A stretch of 64,000 nt of DNA from Ulva prolifera (GCA_023078555.1 CM041196.1:11364985-11428984), one strand, 5' to 3'. Numbered from the stretch's first letter, positions 46,031 through 57,100 are shown. Translations and numbers: made by a program. The notes: generated by a model not told the origin, from the sequence alone.

Positions 46031-46147
46031 TCGTCTGAGGGGGTTTTCCAGGTGGTTTACCCCTTCGGCATATTTGGACCCGTTAATTCGGAGTTGTCAA
46101 TGTCCAATAGGATACGGCTCAGTAAATGCAGATATACTTTACTTTAC
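46031..46147 (+). mobile_element. SINE, 5'-truncated, copy S4
   Basis: It starts at CGTCTGAGGGGGTTTTCCAG of the SINE body and runs through GAGTTGTCAATGTCCAATAG to the TTTACTTTAC tail. The tRNA-like head is missing. It is followed by CAATAGTATAC with no clear duplicated target. Confidence 0.8.
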
Positions 46148-46149
46148 CA

Positions 46150-47360
46150 ATAGTATACATGCATTGGTGTGACCGGCTACTGATCTTGATATGCACGTGG
46201 TGTGGTGAACTAGCTGTTGCAACAGCTAGTCTGTGCCCTCTCGAGCTCCCCGCAGTTCAGTGCAAGCCACGCTGCACGCGACCGCAGCCTGTACCAGCAC
46301 CACTGCAATCCTACTGTAAACTCTCTGTACAGCTGCACTACCCCGGAGCACCGTGTCGCCACTAGTGCCACACCGCCGCGCCTGCGAGGCACATGCACAT
46401 ACTCCTGCCCTGTCTGAATCGCTGCTGACGGGAACAGCAGCGACTGCTAGTAGGGCTTGCAATCGGAGCGCACATCTTGGCTCTGGATGCAGCCACGGGC
46501 ATGCGTGTGACAAAGCCCTAGCCCCACCCAGCTAGCCAGCTTTTACAACCCTTCTCTCACATTGCCAGTCGACCTAATATTCACATGAGCAAGGGACCGA
46601 CTGTGATCGACTGGATCTCAGCTCCACATTTTAAAGATTGTCGTTAAGATTATTCTTGTCTACAGATGTGCATGCCCGGATACCACATGTTGCAGCACAA
46701 ATGACCAGGATTTTTTTTCTAGCGTGGCCCGGCCCTCCCAAAACACGTGCCCCACAGCCGTGGAAAAAGCAGTATACCGATCGTGTAGACTGTATAGCTG
46801 AACGTGGAGCCCTTGCGAAGCAAATACGCCTCGAGGCTGGACTCCGAAGTGTCTTGTGAGGGTGATATTCGTCCTGCATCAACGTGCACCGGTACCGCTC
46901 TCGCGCAGCTGATCAGCACGGCACAAGCTTGGTAAGGTGCACCGGGGAAAATCTCAGGCGGTGTAGATGCGATTCGCGCAAGCGCTTCGGCTGTGTCTGC
47001 TCAGCGTACGTCTCCGTGCATTGCATGGAGGATCCGGTTCGAATCGAATTCGAGCCCACGAACCCGCCCGCGCTACCTCGGTGGACTCCTGCTCCGGACA
47101 TCATCACACTCTTTTGATTGTCGTATCGTGTCTGATCAGATCACGTGCAGATCCGATATCTCACACATTATTGGCGAGTGGACTGCACGGCGCTGTCGTC
47201 GCGACAGCTCCTCCAAGCAATCATCTGACCTTATCTGGCTCTGGATCATAACATGCCGTACATTCTGTCAGTTGGAGTAGGAATTCTGTGGCAAGGGCGA
47301 CCGCTTACAGGAGCTGTACGCAGTACCGTCACCATTGATGTCCAAACACTATTCATGCGC
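46150..47360. other. Unassigned stretch
   Basis: Short overlapping frames only. A weak similarity between 46500-46560 and 48020-48070 (CCCACCCAGC, then AGCCA) suggests that the 3' flank of the beta-helix genes was also duplicated. No repeat or RNA gene recognised. Confidence 0.35.
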
Positions 47361-47380
47361 GAATGCGTCAATCTTTTCTG

Positions 47381-47653
47381 CTACGGATGTCCCCAATTGA
47401 ATCAGATACAAGTGTGCTCGCGGCTCTGAAGGAGGCTCTGCTGCTTCTGGTGCCCAGCCAGCAGCTCCAGGCCAGCATAGGCTCCAGTGGGCCACTGCAA
47501 CCACTGCATCCCTCGCTTCTCGTAGCTACGCCGTGGTCATGCTTGACATACTGCTGGACGGTGTGTTTGTGGCGGCTGACACAGGGTCACATTAGCGAGT
47601 CTTGGTGTGCCACAGCTCGTTGCACCACTTGTGCAGGTGTAGTCAAGGAATGA
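47381..47653 (+). CDS. Exon X1 of an unknown gene, paralogous to X2
   Basis: The plus frame reads MSPIESDTSVLAALKEALLL, then LVPSQQLQASIGSSGPLQPL, and ends in TGA. A second copy at 59367-59540 reads MSPASVYGVPAGALLLLV, then TPSQKVQASTGSSGLLQPL, in frame. Conservation at protein level supports coding origin. No domain is recognised; the Leu-rich stretch could be a signal or membrane segment. Borders are uncertain. Confidence 0.4.
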   Translation, partial: LRMSPIESDTSVLAALKEALLLLVPSQQLQASIGSSGPLQPLHPSLLVATPWSCLTYCWTVCLWRLTQGHISESWCATARCTTCAGVVKE

Positions 47654-48356
47654 GTGCCCGCTGCAGCAGACAATCATCGCCACAATGTTCCGTTGATGGG
47701 TCATGCCTCCGATTACTATGGCCTGTGATCACTGTCTGTCCTGGGATGTGACTCGACCTCACGGCGCACTACCATGCTAATGATTCAGGTGCACTGCCGT
47801 TGCATGTTTCGGTAGACCGTGTGGCACGCGTGTGCATGTACTGGTGCACTTGCATGTGTCAAAGCCGTTCCATCGGTCAGAGCTATATTTTTATTACCCG
47901 TCTGCTGTAATGAACAGGCCCTGGTGCCACACCACCGAGACACCAGTGCGCACTGCAGTGCCCCAGCTCCCAGAAGCGGCCACAGGTGTGCGCATGCATG
48001 CATACATGTAGGGCGAAAGCTCACCCTACCACCCCACCCAGCGAGCCAACTTCTTTGAACTCCCTTGCAGAAACCCACGTTTTTCTACCTGCCCCGGCAC
48101 CAGGCTAGGATGGGTGTTGCCAGCTGGAGGGCCATCCGCGCGCACAAACGTCCGTGTTGGCCCGGCGACGCACCGCACCAGCACAATGTTCGCAGCGGCC
48201 ACGTCGGTGGCGGAGGCCACAGCCGCAGCACCGCCGCTGAGGGTGCACCACTCCGCCTCGACCCTCGTGTCCGGCCCCTCGACCCACAGCCCGTCCACTC
48301 TCGCCTCAACTCGGCAATCGCGCAGCGCTGCGCCCGGGCCCCTGCCACCATCACGC

Positions 48357-48640
48357 CCGTCTCAACCCGCCCCACAGTACAGTTGGTCACCTCAAGCACA
48401 GCGATCATCTGTAGCACTGCGATCCTATTGGACCGGTTGACAGCCGTCAACTCTTATATCAATGAGAATACAGCGTGCCTGTACAGCAAGTCAGCCCAGC
48501 ATTGTGCAGGCTGTTCGCTACTTGTCTGTTCCATGCTCAGCACGCTGTCTGCGCTTTCTTGCTGGTTCGTTTCTCGTGCAGCGAGCCGCTGTCCGTCTCA
48601 ACCCGCCCCACAGTACAGTTGGTCATCTCAAGCACCGCCG
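48357..48640. repeat. 45-bp duplication within BH2
   Basis: A 45-bp block starting CGTCTCAACCCGCCCCACAG occurs at about 48357-48401 and about 48595-48639 with two mismatches. Each encodes the same beta-strand turn (TNCTVGRVET) on the minus strand. It looks like a duplicated coil of the helix, with about 190 bp of unrelated sequence between. Confidence 0.75.
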
Positions 48641-49264
48641 TGTTGCATGCACACACGCCAATGCGCTGCCCCGGGGGACGTCCGCCGCCGGGCGTGCTCG
48701 TACAGGCCTTCAGTTTGACCTCAGGTCTGCTTAAGGAATTCCGCCGCCGGCACCGATGCCGCAATAGTCCGTGTCACCCAGTCTGACATGCACCCCGCAC
48801 CCCGTGAAGGCGCCGCCGTAGAGCACCCCGATCTTACCGTCAAAGGCGGTATTGTCGGCGCTCACCTTCGAGCCCTGACCCCTCGCGGCGCAGATGTACA
48901 TGTACTCGCGCGCGGCGGTCTGCGGCGGCAGGGCATGCATATGCATCTGGCCGCCGTGGAGGTGCGCCGACGCCCCCCACGCCCCACGCCGCCTGCAGCC
49001 GCAAAAGGTGGAGTCTCTGAACACCACGTGGGACTGCTTGCCGTTGCACGTGTGCCGCCCGCCTGCACAGACTTCGGCGGTGACTGTCGCCTGTGGACAC
49101 AATGGCCCGGCAAGGCTCAGAACCGTGTCAGAATTGGCAGCCATGGCCGCATCCTTCGCTGCGCTGGTAATCATCCTTGAGCATGCACATGCTGGGATCG
49201 TCCTGTGCATAGATGACATCACGTTGCCAACCTGACTCTGCAGTCACGTAAACGTTTGCGCAGC

Positions 49265-49322
49265 CTCGCGCCCGGCTCAACAGCCATCATCAGGGCCTCG
49301 CGCCCGGCTCAACAGCCATCAT
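49265..49322. repeat. Tandem direct repeat of about 28 bp
   Basis: CCTCGCGCCCGGCTCAACAG followed by CCATCATC is present twice, separated by four bases. It lies between the K3 terminal exon and the second BH2 part. Confidence 0.7.
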
Positions 49323-49337
49323 CGCAAAGAAGAGGTC

Positions 49338-50289
49338 TCACAGAGCGGTCGGCTGCAGATACTCGGGAACCGCCATGGCTTTGCCTACAGAGAGACACGA
49401 AAGACTGGAGGGGGCTTGACTCGTGATTACACACGCTTGAACACCGGCGCACGCCGCAACCCTATCTTTCAGGCCGCCGGCAACTGCCATCGAGCAGTGT
49501 GTGCACGTGGGCACCAGTCTTGGGTACCCGACGTCGCTTTTCAACCATTTCTAGGACTGCTACCCCGAAATTGGCTCTGAATATTCGGAATTGTTCTATG
49601 TGATCGGGCCCGACGACCCAACACTGCAGCACGCCGCCACCAGTGCTGGGTCCTCGGGGCCGATCATATGTATCAATTCTGAATATGCAAGTCTGACTTC
49701 TGGGTGACAGCCCTGGACATGCTGCAAAGCGACCCAGCACTGGTGGACGCAACGGGCCTCGATGTGGCATGCATGTGTGAAACAACAAAAACGCCTCGCA
49801 GCCGCCACAGCACAGGTGTTGAAACTATGCTCAATCCTAGGCACACACGTGCGCCATTGGCAGCACACCTAGAGGTAACACACTTCAGGAAATACGTTAG
49901 AGCAACCAAGCTTGTATCCGCTTGTACATGATCGACTACGCCGCCATGCCCCCGAACGGGGGACTACCTGTTGCCACGTACAGCAACGTCGCGCCCAGGC
50001 TGTAGATGTCGCTCCGCCGCCGCGCCTCGCCTTCGAGCTGCTCCCTGGGCGTATACCCTGGTGTGCCCTGGGCCACACCATGCACGAGCGAGCTAGAAGT
50101 AGCTTTTGCCAGGGAGGTGCGCACGCAGGAGGGGAGATGTTTGCACAGTCCAAAGCCCACACTACGGGACTCGCGATTGTCGCCTGTCAGTGCCGTGCCC
50201 CACACAGCAGGAGCTGTAAGAAGGACGTTGCCGGGGGTCATATCCAGGTGGAGGCAGTGGGGGCCCGGGGGCACTGGGGGCCCCACCAT
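49338..50289 (-). pseudogene. Truncated kinase-like relic K3
   Basis: It covers only the kinase C-lobe (50289-about 49903) and a final mini-exon (49384-49338). It reads CLHLDMTPGNVLL, then SVGFGLCKHL where the DFG Asp is Gly, then GTPGYTPREQL and DIYSLGATLLYVATGSPPFG. A CAG codon of K2 has become TAG after GGMAA. The K2 donor AAG|GTGAGG reads AAG|CTTGGT here, so it is lost. The last exon keeps phase (GKAMAVPEYLQPTAL, stop). The N-lobe and everything upstream are absent. It lies between the first and second parts of BH2. Confidence 0.7.
49515..49742. mobile_element. Back-to-back hAT-type MITE pair, copies M7 and M8
   Basis: M7 (49515-49626, plus) and M8 (49641-49742, minus) lie 14 bp apart in inverted orientation. 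Each has recognisable ends: CAGTCTTGGGT ... CGACCCAACACTG and CAGTGCTGGGTC ... GACCCAGCACTG. Together they form an imperfect palindrome of about 230 bp. Neither keeps a clean 8-bp duplication. They lie in the K3/BH2 region upstream of the small K3 exon. Confidence 0.8.
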
Positions 50290-51760
50290 GACACAGTGCC
50301 TGCTGCCGCAATGGAGTACGGCCCCTGCACAAGACTGCCTTTCTGTTAGGAATCAAGATATTTGTGATTCGTTCGGTATCACTTTTGTGGCCGAGCGGCC
50401 GATGGAGGCCGTTGCCCGACAAGACCGAGATGTTCACACGTGGCATCACCTTGAGAAGCTGAAGCTTGTGCGCGAGACAAATGGGTTCCTGGATCTATGG
50501 ATGAATGGGTCATGCTGTGCATTGAACGTGTGTGCTGCCGTGGGGTGGTGGGTCTGTTCGACTATCAAGTCATGGGTGCAGCCTTCGATTTCGGAGGCTC
50601 CCCAGAGCAGGCACAGTCACCGCGAAACTCGAAAACGCGATGCTCGATGGCCCTGTGCTGGATGGCCCCCATGAACATGTGCACACGTACGGCTCACGGT
50701 CGGGTTGACCTGCATCACCCCGGTGAGGAAGTAGCCAAGCGCACTGACCCTAGATTGTGACGTTGCAGATCTCGTTCTCGCTTGAGCCAAACAGGTGCAT
50801 CATGCAATCATCACTGCCCAATTCCCGTGTCACGTTGGAGACGACTCCGATGCCTCGCCTCAGCTGAGCACAACTTTCTATCAGAATGTTCAGGTGGTGT
50901 GTGGCCACTCCCTGAGTCACAGGGGCCTTCCAGTTGGAGGTGAACTCCAGCGTGCGCCCACCACGTGCTGCGGCCAAAGGTGCATGCTGGACGTGCTGCC
51001 ATGGACTTCACAAACAGCCCCTCCGCTTGCCGCTCACATCCTGCGCATGATGAGCTCGGACTCGTTGCCGACGCATGCGATTGCGAGACGACCGAGACAT
51101 CGGCAGTGTGCATGAGCAGTGTACATGGGCGAGCAGACCCGCAAAGCCGGGTGCAGGATTCCGGTTGTGTTTTCACTTGTGCACACGGACGCGGCTGAAT
51201 TTCATGCATACGCACATACATTCCGTTTGTGGCGAATACTTTTTGTACATTGCGTGTGGCTTTGTGCAAAGGGAACGCTCATTTGCGCCGTATGGGGCTG
51301 CAACAACCTAGGGCAAGTATTGCCGGTAGGGCTGTGGTTCGAAGCTCGTGCCCGGCCAAGTGCCATGAACGAGTGAGTGTGGCTGAGAATACATTCCGCC
51401 TGACGGTAGCATGCCCGGCCTCCGTCCTTTGTAACTACACTCAGATAAACATACATGTTGACGGGCCCAGTAGGGCATTCATGTGAGCATTGTTACGGGC
51501 GATCCTGCACGGGCGATCTGATGCATGTATGCTCCACGTGAACGCCGACCAGCATCTTGCGCGAGTGCACGCTCGGCTCCTGCTTGACAACGCAGCACCT
51601 CTGTGACACATGAAAACTGTGATGGCACACCTCATCGCGGCCGCCCTGTGACCTCGCAAGCTTAAGGGGGGGCCTGCTGTGAGGACAGGCCTGGTATAGG
51701 CTGAATGTCTGCCGCAGCGTCCGATTGTAGATCTCGAACAGACTGAATCTGGAGCTGAGA

Positions 51761-51827
51761 TCCCCGCGGCCATTTCGAAGTCTCTAGCAATTCGGAACTG
51801 CTAGAGACTTCGAGATGGCCGCGGGGA
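51761..51827. repeat. 29-bp inverted repeat at the 3' end of K2
   Basis: The left arm 51761-51789 and right arm 51799-51827 are complementary with about two mismatches around a 9-base loop. The right arm and loop encode the last residues of K2 (VPAAISKSLAVPNC), and the stop codon lies at the edge of the left arm. The hairpin would form in the K2 transcript. The stop codon may have been created by this inversion event. Confidence 0.75.
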
Positions 51828-54800
51828 CCTCGAGCTCGTCGGCCGCCTTCTCACCTGTTGGAGCCATGCAAAGAGCGTCCTCAGGCTTCTTGGTACCGCT
51901 GGTGGGCATGTGGCTAGCAGGGGCGATGAACTTGTTTGCTGCGCCCTCTGCTAGCAGAGCATGGTAGATGCCCTGAAGCCGCCGCTGCACCTCTGCAAGT
52001 GCCGGCCTATCACCCACCTGAGCAGCCGTCATGGAAATGAGGAGGTGCCTCAGACCTGGTGGCTGCACGTACGCGGGCACCGCCACAGGTTCCCCTGCGC
52101 AACACCGAGTCACATGTGCTTAATTCACCCGAGAAGACACACCAGAAGAGATGGCCAAGATGCCTCAGAGACATCTCGACCCAGATTTGGTTGAGTCTTT
52201 TTCAACGAATATTCGCCGTCTCTTGCGGAGTTTATGCTCACGTTCATCACCATATCCTAAACACCCATGGTGGCCACACCATACCAATGTGTGCAACACA
52301 TGTGTGGGCAATTAATTGCAGTATTGCCTCACCTTGTATCAGCTTAAACATCACCGACTGCGCCGGCATGCCCCCGAACGGGGGACTACCTGTTGCCGCG
52401 TACAGCAGCGTCGCGCCCAGGCTGTAGATGTCGCTCCGCCGTTGCGCCTTGTCGCACATGTACAGCTGCTCCCTGGGAGCATACCCTGGTGTGCCCCGCA
52501 CCACGCAATGCACTGGCAAGCTGGAATTAGCTGTTGCCAGGGAGTTGCACATGCAGGAGGGGAGATGGTGGGACAGTCCCAGGACGGAGAGGCGAACGCC
52601 GCGGGACTCGCGATTGCCGCCCGCCAGTGCACGTGCCTCCCCCGACGCAGCAGGAGCTGTAAGAAGGACGTCACCGGGGGTGATGCTCAGGTGGAGGCAG
52701 CGCGCCCTGTGGTGCACAGCGTCCAGCGCAGAGCACAGCTTGATGCCGAGCGCAACAGTGTCCACAGGTGGGAGGCCGGGCAAATCGCACAGCTGGCTGG
52801 CCCGAGGCACAAGGTGCGCAAGGCTGCTCTCGCACAGCTCCATCAGCAACCTGCACTTTGGCATGGCTTGGCTTTGCTTGATGCGTGTCTGGCGGATGAG
52901 CAAAGCAATCAAGGCATACTCTGTGCGTAGGTTACGTTGCTCACGCATGAGCCCATAACAAAAGATGCAGGTGATGTTCAGGAACAGGCACATATACTAA
53001 ATAATATAGTATGTGTACATGGGTGAGAAAGACGAGAGTGCCACATGAGCATCTGGAACCTTAGCCAGCTCCAGCATCTGCAGAAGCGCAACATGCTTTG
53101 CCTATCATCACACAGGGAGCAACATGCTTTGCCTATCATCACACAGGCAGTGCCTGTAAAAGTGGGACAGCCCTGGCAACGGTTTTGACCACGGCCACTC
53201 TATACGCTGATGCCCTGCGGAGACCATGGCCCCTCTCTACGCCGAAGTGATCACATCCGGATCCTGATCAGCTGATGTGATCACTTCGGCGTAGAGAGTG
53301 GCCACGGTCATACGTGGTCACGGGATCAGCGTTGAGATAGACTTCTCAACGGCTGTGCCTCAGTGTCAGACGGTGTCCGAGAACAGAGCGCCAGCGGCAA
53401 ACGCGGTCTCACATGTACAGAGGGCAGCTACAGCGCCGCCATTCCTCTGTCATTGTTATATTGATCCTATGGACAAGCGCACAGAACACACCACAGCTCA
53501 GAGTCCGTCCAGCAGTAGCCGCGCAGCTTGCACGCGTACGGACTCGCCACCCCCGCGATGAACGATGCGGAGACGACGTTCCTGATGCTCGCAATCTCTT
53601 TCGCTCCTGCCCCCGCAGGCAACCGGATCTGCCTCACGGCAACTGCCCTGCCGCATAGTGTCCCCTTCACCACCGTGCCCTCCGCACCCGAGCCAATCTT
53701 GCCATTGGGATCAATGCTGACATCTTCCCTTCGGAATACGCGAGGTGCAAAGCCGTTGCCCTCCGCCGCGACGGCCGCGGCCACCGAGTCGCTGTCTTGA
53801 AGCTCCGTGCCGATCGTCAGTGGAGCTTTGCAGACTAGGCACTTGCCCTTCTCCAGCAGCTGCTGTGCTCCGGCATGGGAGAGCACAAAGCCGCAGCACG
53901 GTAGCGTGACGGGCCGCAGAGGCCCCTCGGGCATAAGGGGCACGCCGAGCTCGAGACATGCCGTGATGGCAAGTTTGCCGGAGACGATCCCTTCGCGGAT
54001 CGCAGCAGCCCACTTCTCATTGCTGTCTGGCAACGCGCTGCCTTCACCTGATGCAAGCATCTCATCGATGGCCTGCACGTGCACAGCCGACTCCTCGTGT
54101 ATGCAGGCATGCATGAACACCGAGTCACTGTGCACACGTGTGCCGTCTCGGAATTAATCGGATCCGATCACCCACATACACCCGAGCGGATACTATAGTC
54201 ACTGTCTTAAGTTACACATACCGGGCCATTGTATGGCAAAGCAAATCAATACATCAAGCTAACACACACAACAAGCTAACAAGCCAAGCGAGCGGCCGCC
54301 ACACGTACGAGCAACCACTAGAACTTGGGTAACTAGAACGCATCCCAACAAACAACCCGGATACTATAGTGGTACCCCAAAAAGTCTCACTGCACGCATG
54401 CATGGCTGCGGACAGAAGGAGGAACAGCGGACTCTGGAGCTCTGGATCCAGGCCTCAGGCTGGACTCTGTAATGAGCACTACTAAAGTATGCATGAACTG
54501 AACCAGCACTGGACGGCCGGCGCGATTTCGCATCAGGAACAGGCGCGCCAACATCCCCAGCTTGGCTTCCAGCTTATGCCATACTGTGCGATGGGTCTGC
54601 CACGCACCGCTCGGATGCGTTTGGGCAGCATGGCCTGAGCGCCGCTGCCCGCCATGCCGCAAAGGCTCGCAAGGCACTCCATCACCACCTTGAGGTCAGC
54701 GCTCATCTCCTGCTGCAGTGCCAGCATCTGCCGAGAAAACGAGTCATACGTGTGCTGCAGCATGTCCACAGCCTCGAGCACTCCGGCTATACCTGCGGCG

Positions 54801-55419
54801 AGCTGCTGCTGCAGAGCGGCGGAGCCCTCCAGAACCTTGGCCACACCGGCATCATGCATCTGCATCATGCTGGCGTGCAGGGTGGCGATGCACTCCTCTA
54901 CCTGCGCTGAGGTGGCGCTGGGGGCCGCGAGTGTAGAGACGGCCGCCTGGAGGTGGCTGAGGTGTGCGGCGGCCTCGAAGGAGGAGCCCTGGAGGGAGAC
55001 GGCACGGCGCTGGAGGTCGGCGACGGCGGCAGAGACATCCGCAGCGGATGCGATGGAGACCGTGAGGAGGGGGAGTAGCTGCTGAATCCCTTGCATGATC
55101 GACTTCATTCTGTCCTGCACTGCTGCTGCCGTACATTGCTCACTCATGAGGCTTGAGCTGATTCTGTTTGAAAACAGCGAAGTGTCGATCTAGTGTGAAG
55201 CTTAGACTATCAGCTGATAATCATGCGGGCCCGGGTCTAGCGCACCGTCTCTTTATGCAGGTGCCACACGCTGGAAGCAAACCCCCTCGCGGCGTATTTG
55301 GCACTCTTGGAGGTGGCGGTGGCTACCAGGGCTGCAAGTTCGCGAGCCACCGGCTCTGCGTGCTGCGGCACGCTGCCCTTTAGCTTGACGCCCTCGAGTG
55401 TGCGCGCAACATTGCTCAT
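51784..55419 (-). CDS. U-box-like/pseudokinase protein K2, 696 aa in 5 exons
   Basis: Exons on minus are 55419-55246, 55114-54608, 54072-53492, 52850-52333 and 52094-51784; phases agree with K1. The N-terminal 227 residues are helical (IMQGIQQLLPLL; many Ala/Leu/Gln heptads). The U-box-like segment reads PVTLPCCGFVL ... GKCLVCKAPL. The kinase fold keeps an intact glycine loop (GSGAEGTV) and GTPGYAPREQL, but VAVK is VAVRQ, HxD is HLS (SITPGD) and DFG is VLG. All three catalytic sites are lost, so it is predicted to be a pseudokinase, perhaps a scaffold or regulator. An unbroken 696-codon frame suggests that it is still maintained. The 3' end lies in a hairpin. Confidence 0.78.
53088..53147. 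repeat. Two 29-bp tandem repeats in K2 intron 3
   Basis: GCAACATGCTTTGCCTATCA followed by TCACACAGG occurs at 53088-53116 and 53119-53147. Simple duplication, no further structure. Confidence 0.8.
53186..53310. repeat. Nested foldback element in K2 intron 3
   Basis: Outer arms TGACCACGGCCACTCT (53186-53201) and AGAGTGGCCACGGTCA (53295-53310) are exact complements. Inner arms of 25 bp at 53233-53257 and 53274-53298 (CTCTCTACGCCGAAGTGATC...) are also exact. The whole could fold into a long hairpin in DNA or pre-mRNA. It may be a MITE of another family; no target duplication is obvious. Confidence 0.8.
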
Positions 55420-55429
55420 AAATCTACAA

Positions 55430-57100
55430 CCTCACTCCAACATGTCAGCTGTGCACTGGGGTGAGCGCGATTTCGTACACAGCTGTACGTGTATACCGCA
55501 GCGCACATCTGCAGAGATCTTAAGAATTCGCGGGCAACGAAACGCAGTCCAAGATTTGCAAATGCTGAGACAGCTGAGTCTGGAACATGGACACGGCGAA
55601 CCGGTGACATGTTGAGTGTCATGATGCCGTTCTTCCCCGGGCTTGCTACGCCCACCCAACGCCATGGCTGCCCCCACGAGCTGCAGCTCCGACATGTTGA
55701 CGGAGCTCCACATGTATTACAAAAGAGTAAACGGGACAAGACAACACCACAACAGAATCTCATCCGAAACATCAGCAACATACACACAATCACACCACAA
55801 CCGCGCCCACACCATGTCCATCTGCGACTCAACGCCCTGGTGCAGCTGCAGTCGCAAACATCACGGCACGTCGAGACTGCTAACATGATGGGTCCTCGGC
55901 GAACTTACTCCAATAAACCACTACGGATCGTCGCTGCTGCTGAGTTGACACGCAGATCTACATGTGCATAGGATCCTCGACGTGTACTCGCGGCCACCAG
56001 ACTACAATCCAGTGCGTAGAGTAGACTGAAAAGTACCTATAAAATTCTGAATGCCGATATGCAGTGATTGGAGCCGGCCATGGCCGCACGCGAGACAAGA
56101 ATAAGCTGAAGCGCACAGCGCGAACGTCTTCAACTCTCCCTCACGCGACCGGTACAACTTGAACAGGTCATTCGCTTCCTTGATGATCGAGCAGAGAATG
56201 CTATCCACTCCTGGGGGGAGGACGTCCATCTCTGTCGTAGGCCAGGCTGCCCCAGGCAAATGCGCTCGTCCTGTATCTCGCGCGTGCGCACCTCTTCCCG
56301 CCTTTGGTGGCAGTCGAAGTCCCTGATAATCTAATCAATCTGCGGATGAAATGCACAGCTGACAGACGCGCGTGGACACACTTCGTCGGATGTGAATGGA
56401 GGCAAGTTTAGCTGCAGGCATCGCCCAATCGCCAATCGACTCACGCCCGAGCGGAACCTCCAGCACATGTGCGCCGTTCAATCATCAATTTTGTATGTTA
56501 CGTGCTGGCAATCACAGCAGCAGATCAACCTCCGTCAGAGACTCGTACGTTCCATGTGCAAGGCAGCTGCCCTCAGATTCCGCAGCACACCTCCAGCACA
56601 TGCATGTCCGCCAGCCCGGGCACTCCGTGCAAGTGTTTGTGCGCCTCATGGCCAATCTGTAGACTCAAGAAGAGTCTGAATTTTACTGGGCCGTATCCTA
56701 TTGGACATTGACAACTCCGATCTGTAGCTGTACGCTCACCTGGGCTCCGGTCCACAGTCAGCTAGCTGCAGATCATATGCGTGTTCCGATCTGTGTCTAT
56801 TCGAATGATCACAGGAGCATGTAGCGTAGGCTCGTCCTGGATGTCAGTGGCCCGGACTTGGCTCAGGACGTGACAATTGCAAACGGCATCAGATTCATGC
56901 TGTCGGAAACAGGATGATGTAGGCCCAGTGGGGCACGCATCGATGGGTGCGGGACGTGGGCATCTGATTTGGGCACATGCCCAGCTGGCTGCGCATATCA
57001 CATGCATGTGACATATGACAGCACCTGCAGATCAACGATGACTACTCAGGCGGAGCGCACACCGCAACCATCGACAGTGCGAGATAGACAAACATATATG
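55430..57100. other. Unassigned stretch with repeat pieces
   Basis: No supported gene. A family D copy (D4, plus) lies at about 55715-55805 (ATTACAAAAGAGTAAACGGG ... CATCCGAAACATCAGCAACA). A SINE tail fragment S5 (minus) lies at 56672-56720 (CTGGGCCGTATCCTATTGGA, then CATTGACAACTCCGA). Overlapping frames at 55416-55971 arise from the repeat and flank and are not conserved. Confidence 0.45.

Larger units (their letters stand above)
48026..50977 (-). pseudogene. Broken beta-helix gene BH2
   Basis: Minus-strand pieces match BH1 in order. The first (about 50960-50750) has RRGIGVVSNVTRELGSDD and ends ENEICNVTI followed by an in-frame TAG, just before the place where BH1 has its donor. The second (about 49100-48731, acceptor GTCCACAG) has SHVVFRDSTFCGC, then VLYGGAFTGCGVHVRLGDTD, then a stop. 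The third part holds TNCTVGRVET twice (about 48640 and 48400), then a one-base shift into LRDCRVEARVDGLWVEGPDT. The nonsense codons, the frameshift and the inserted kinase piece K3 argue that it is dead, unlike BH1. Confidence 0.65.

Noticed and set aside
46210-46535. Overlapping ORFs with a possible beta-helix-like peptide on minus
   Set aside because: The resemblance to BH proteins is limited to a few Val/Ala residues and no conserved turn motif is present.
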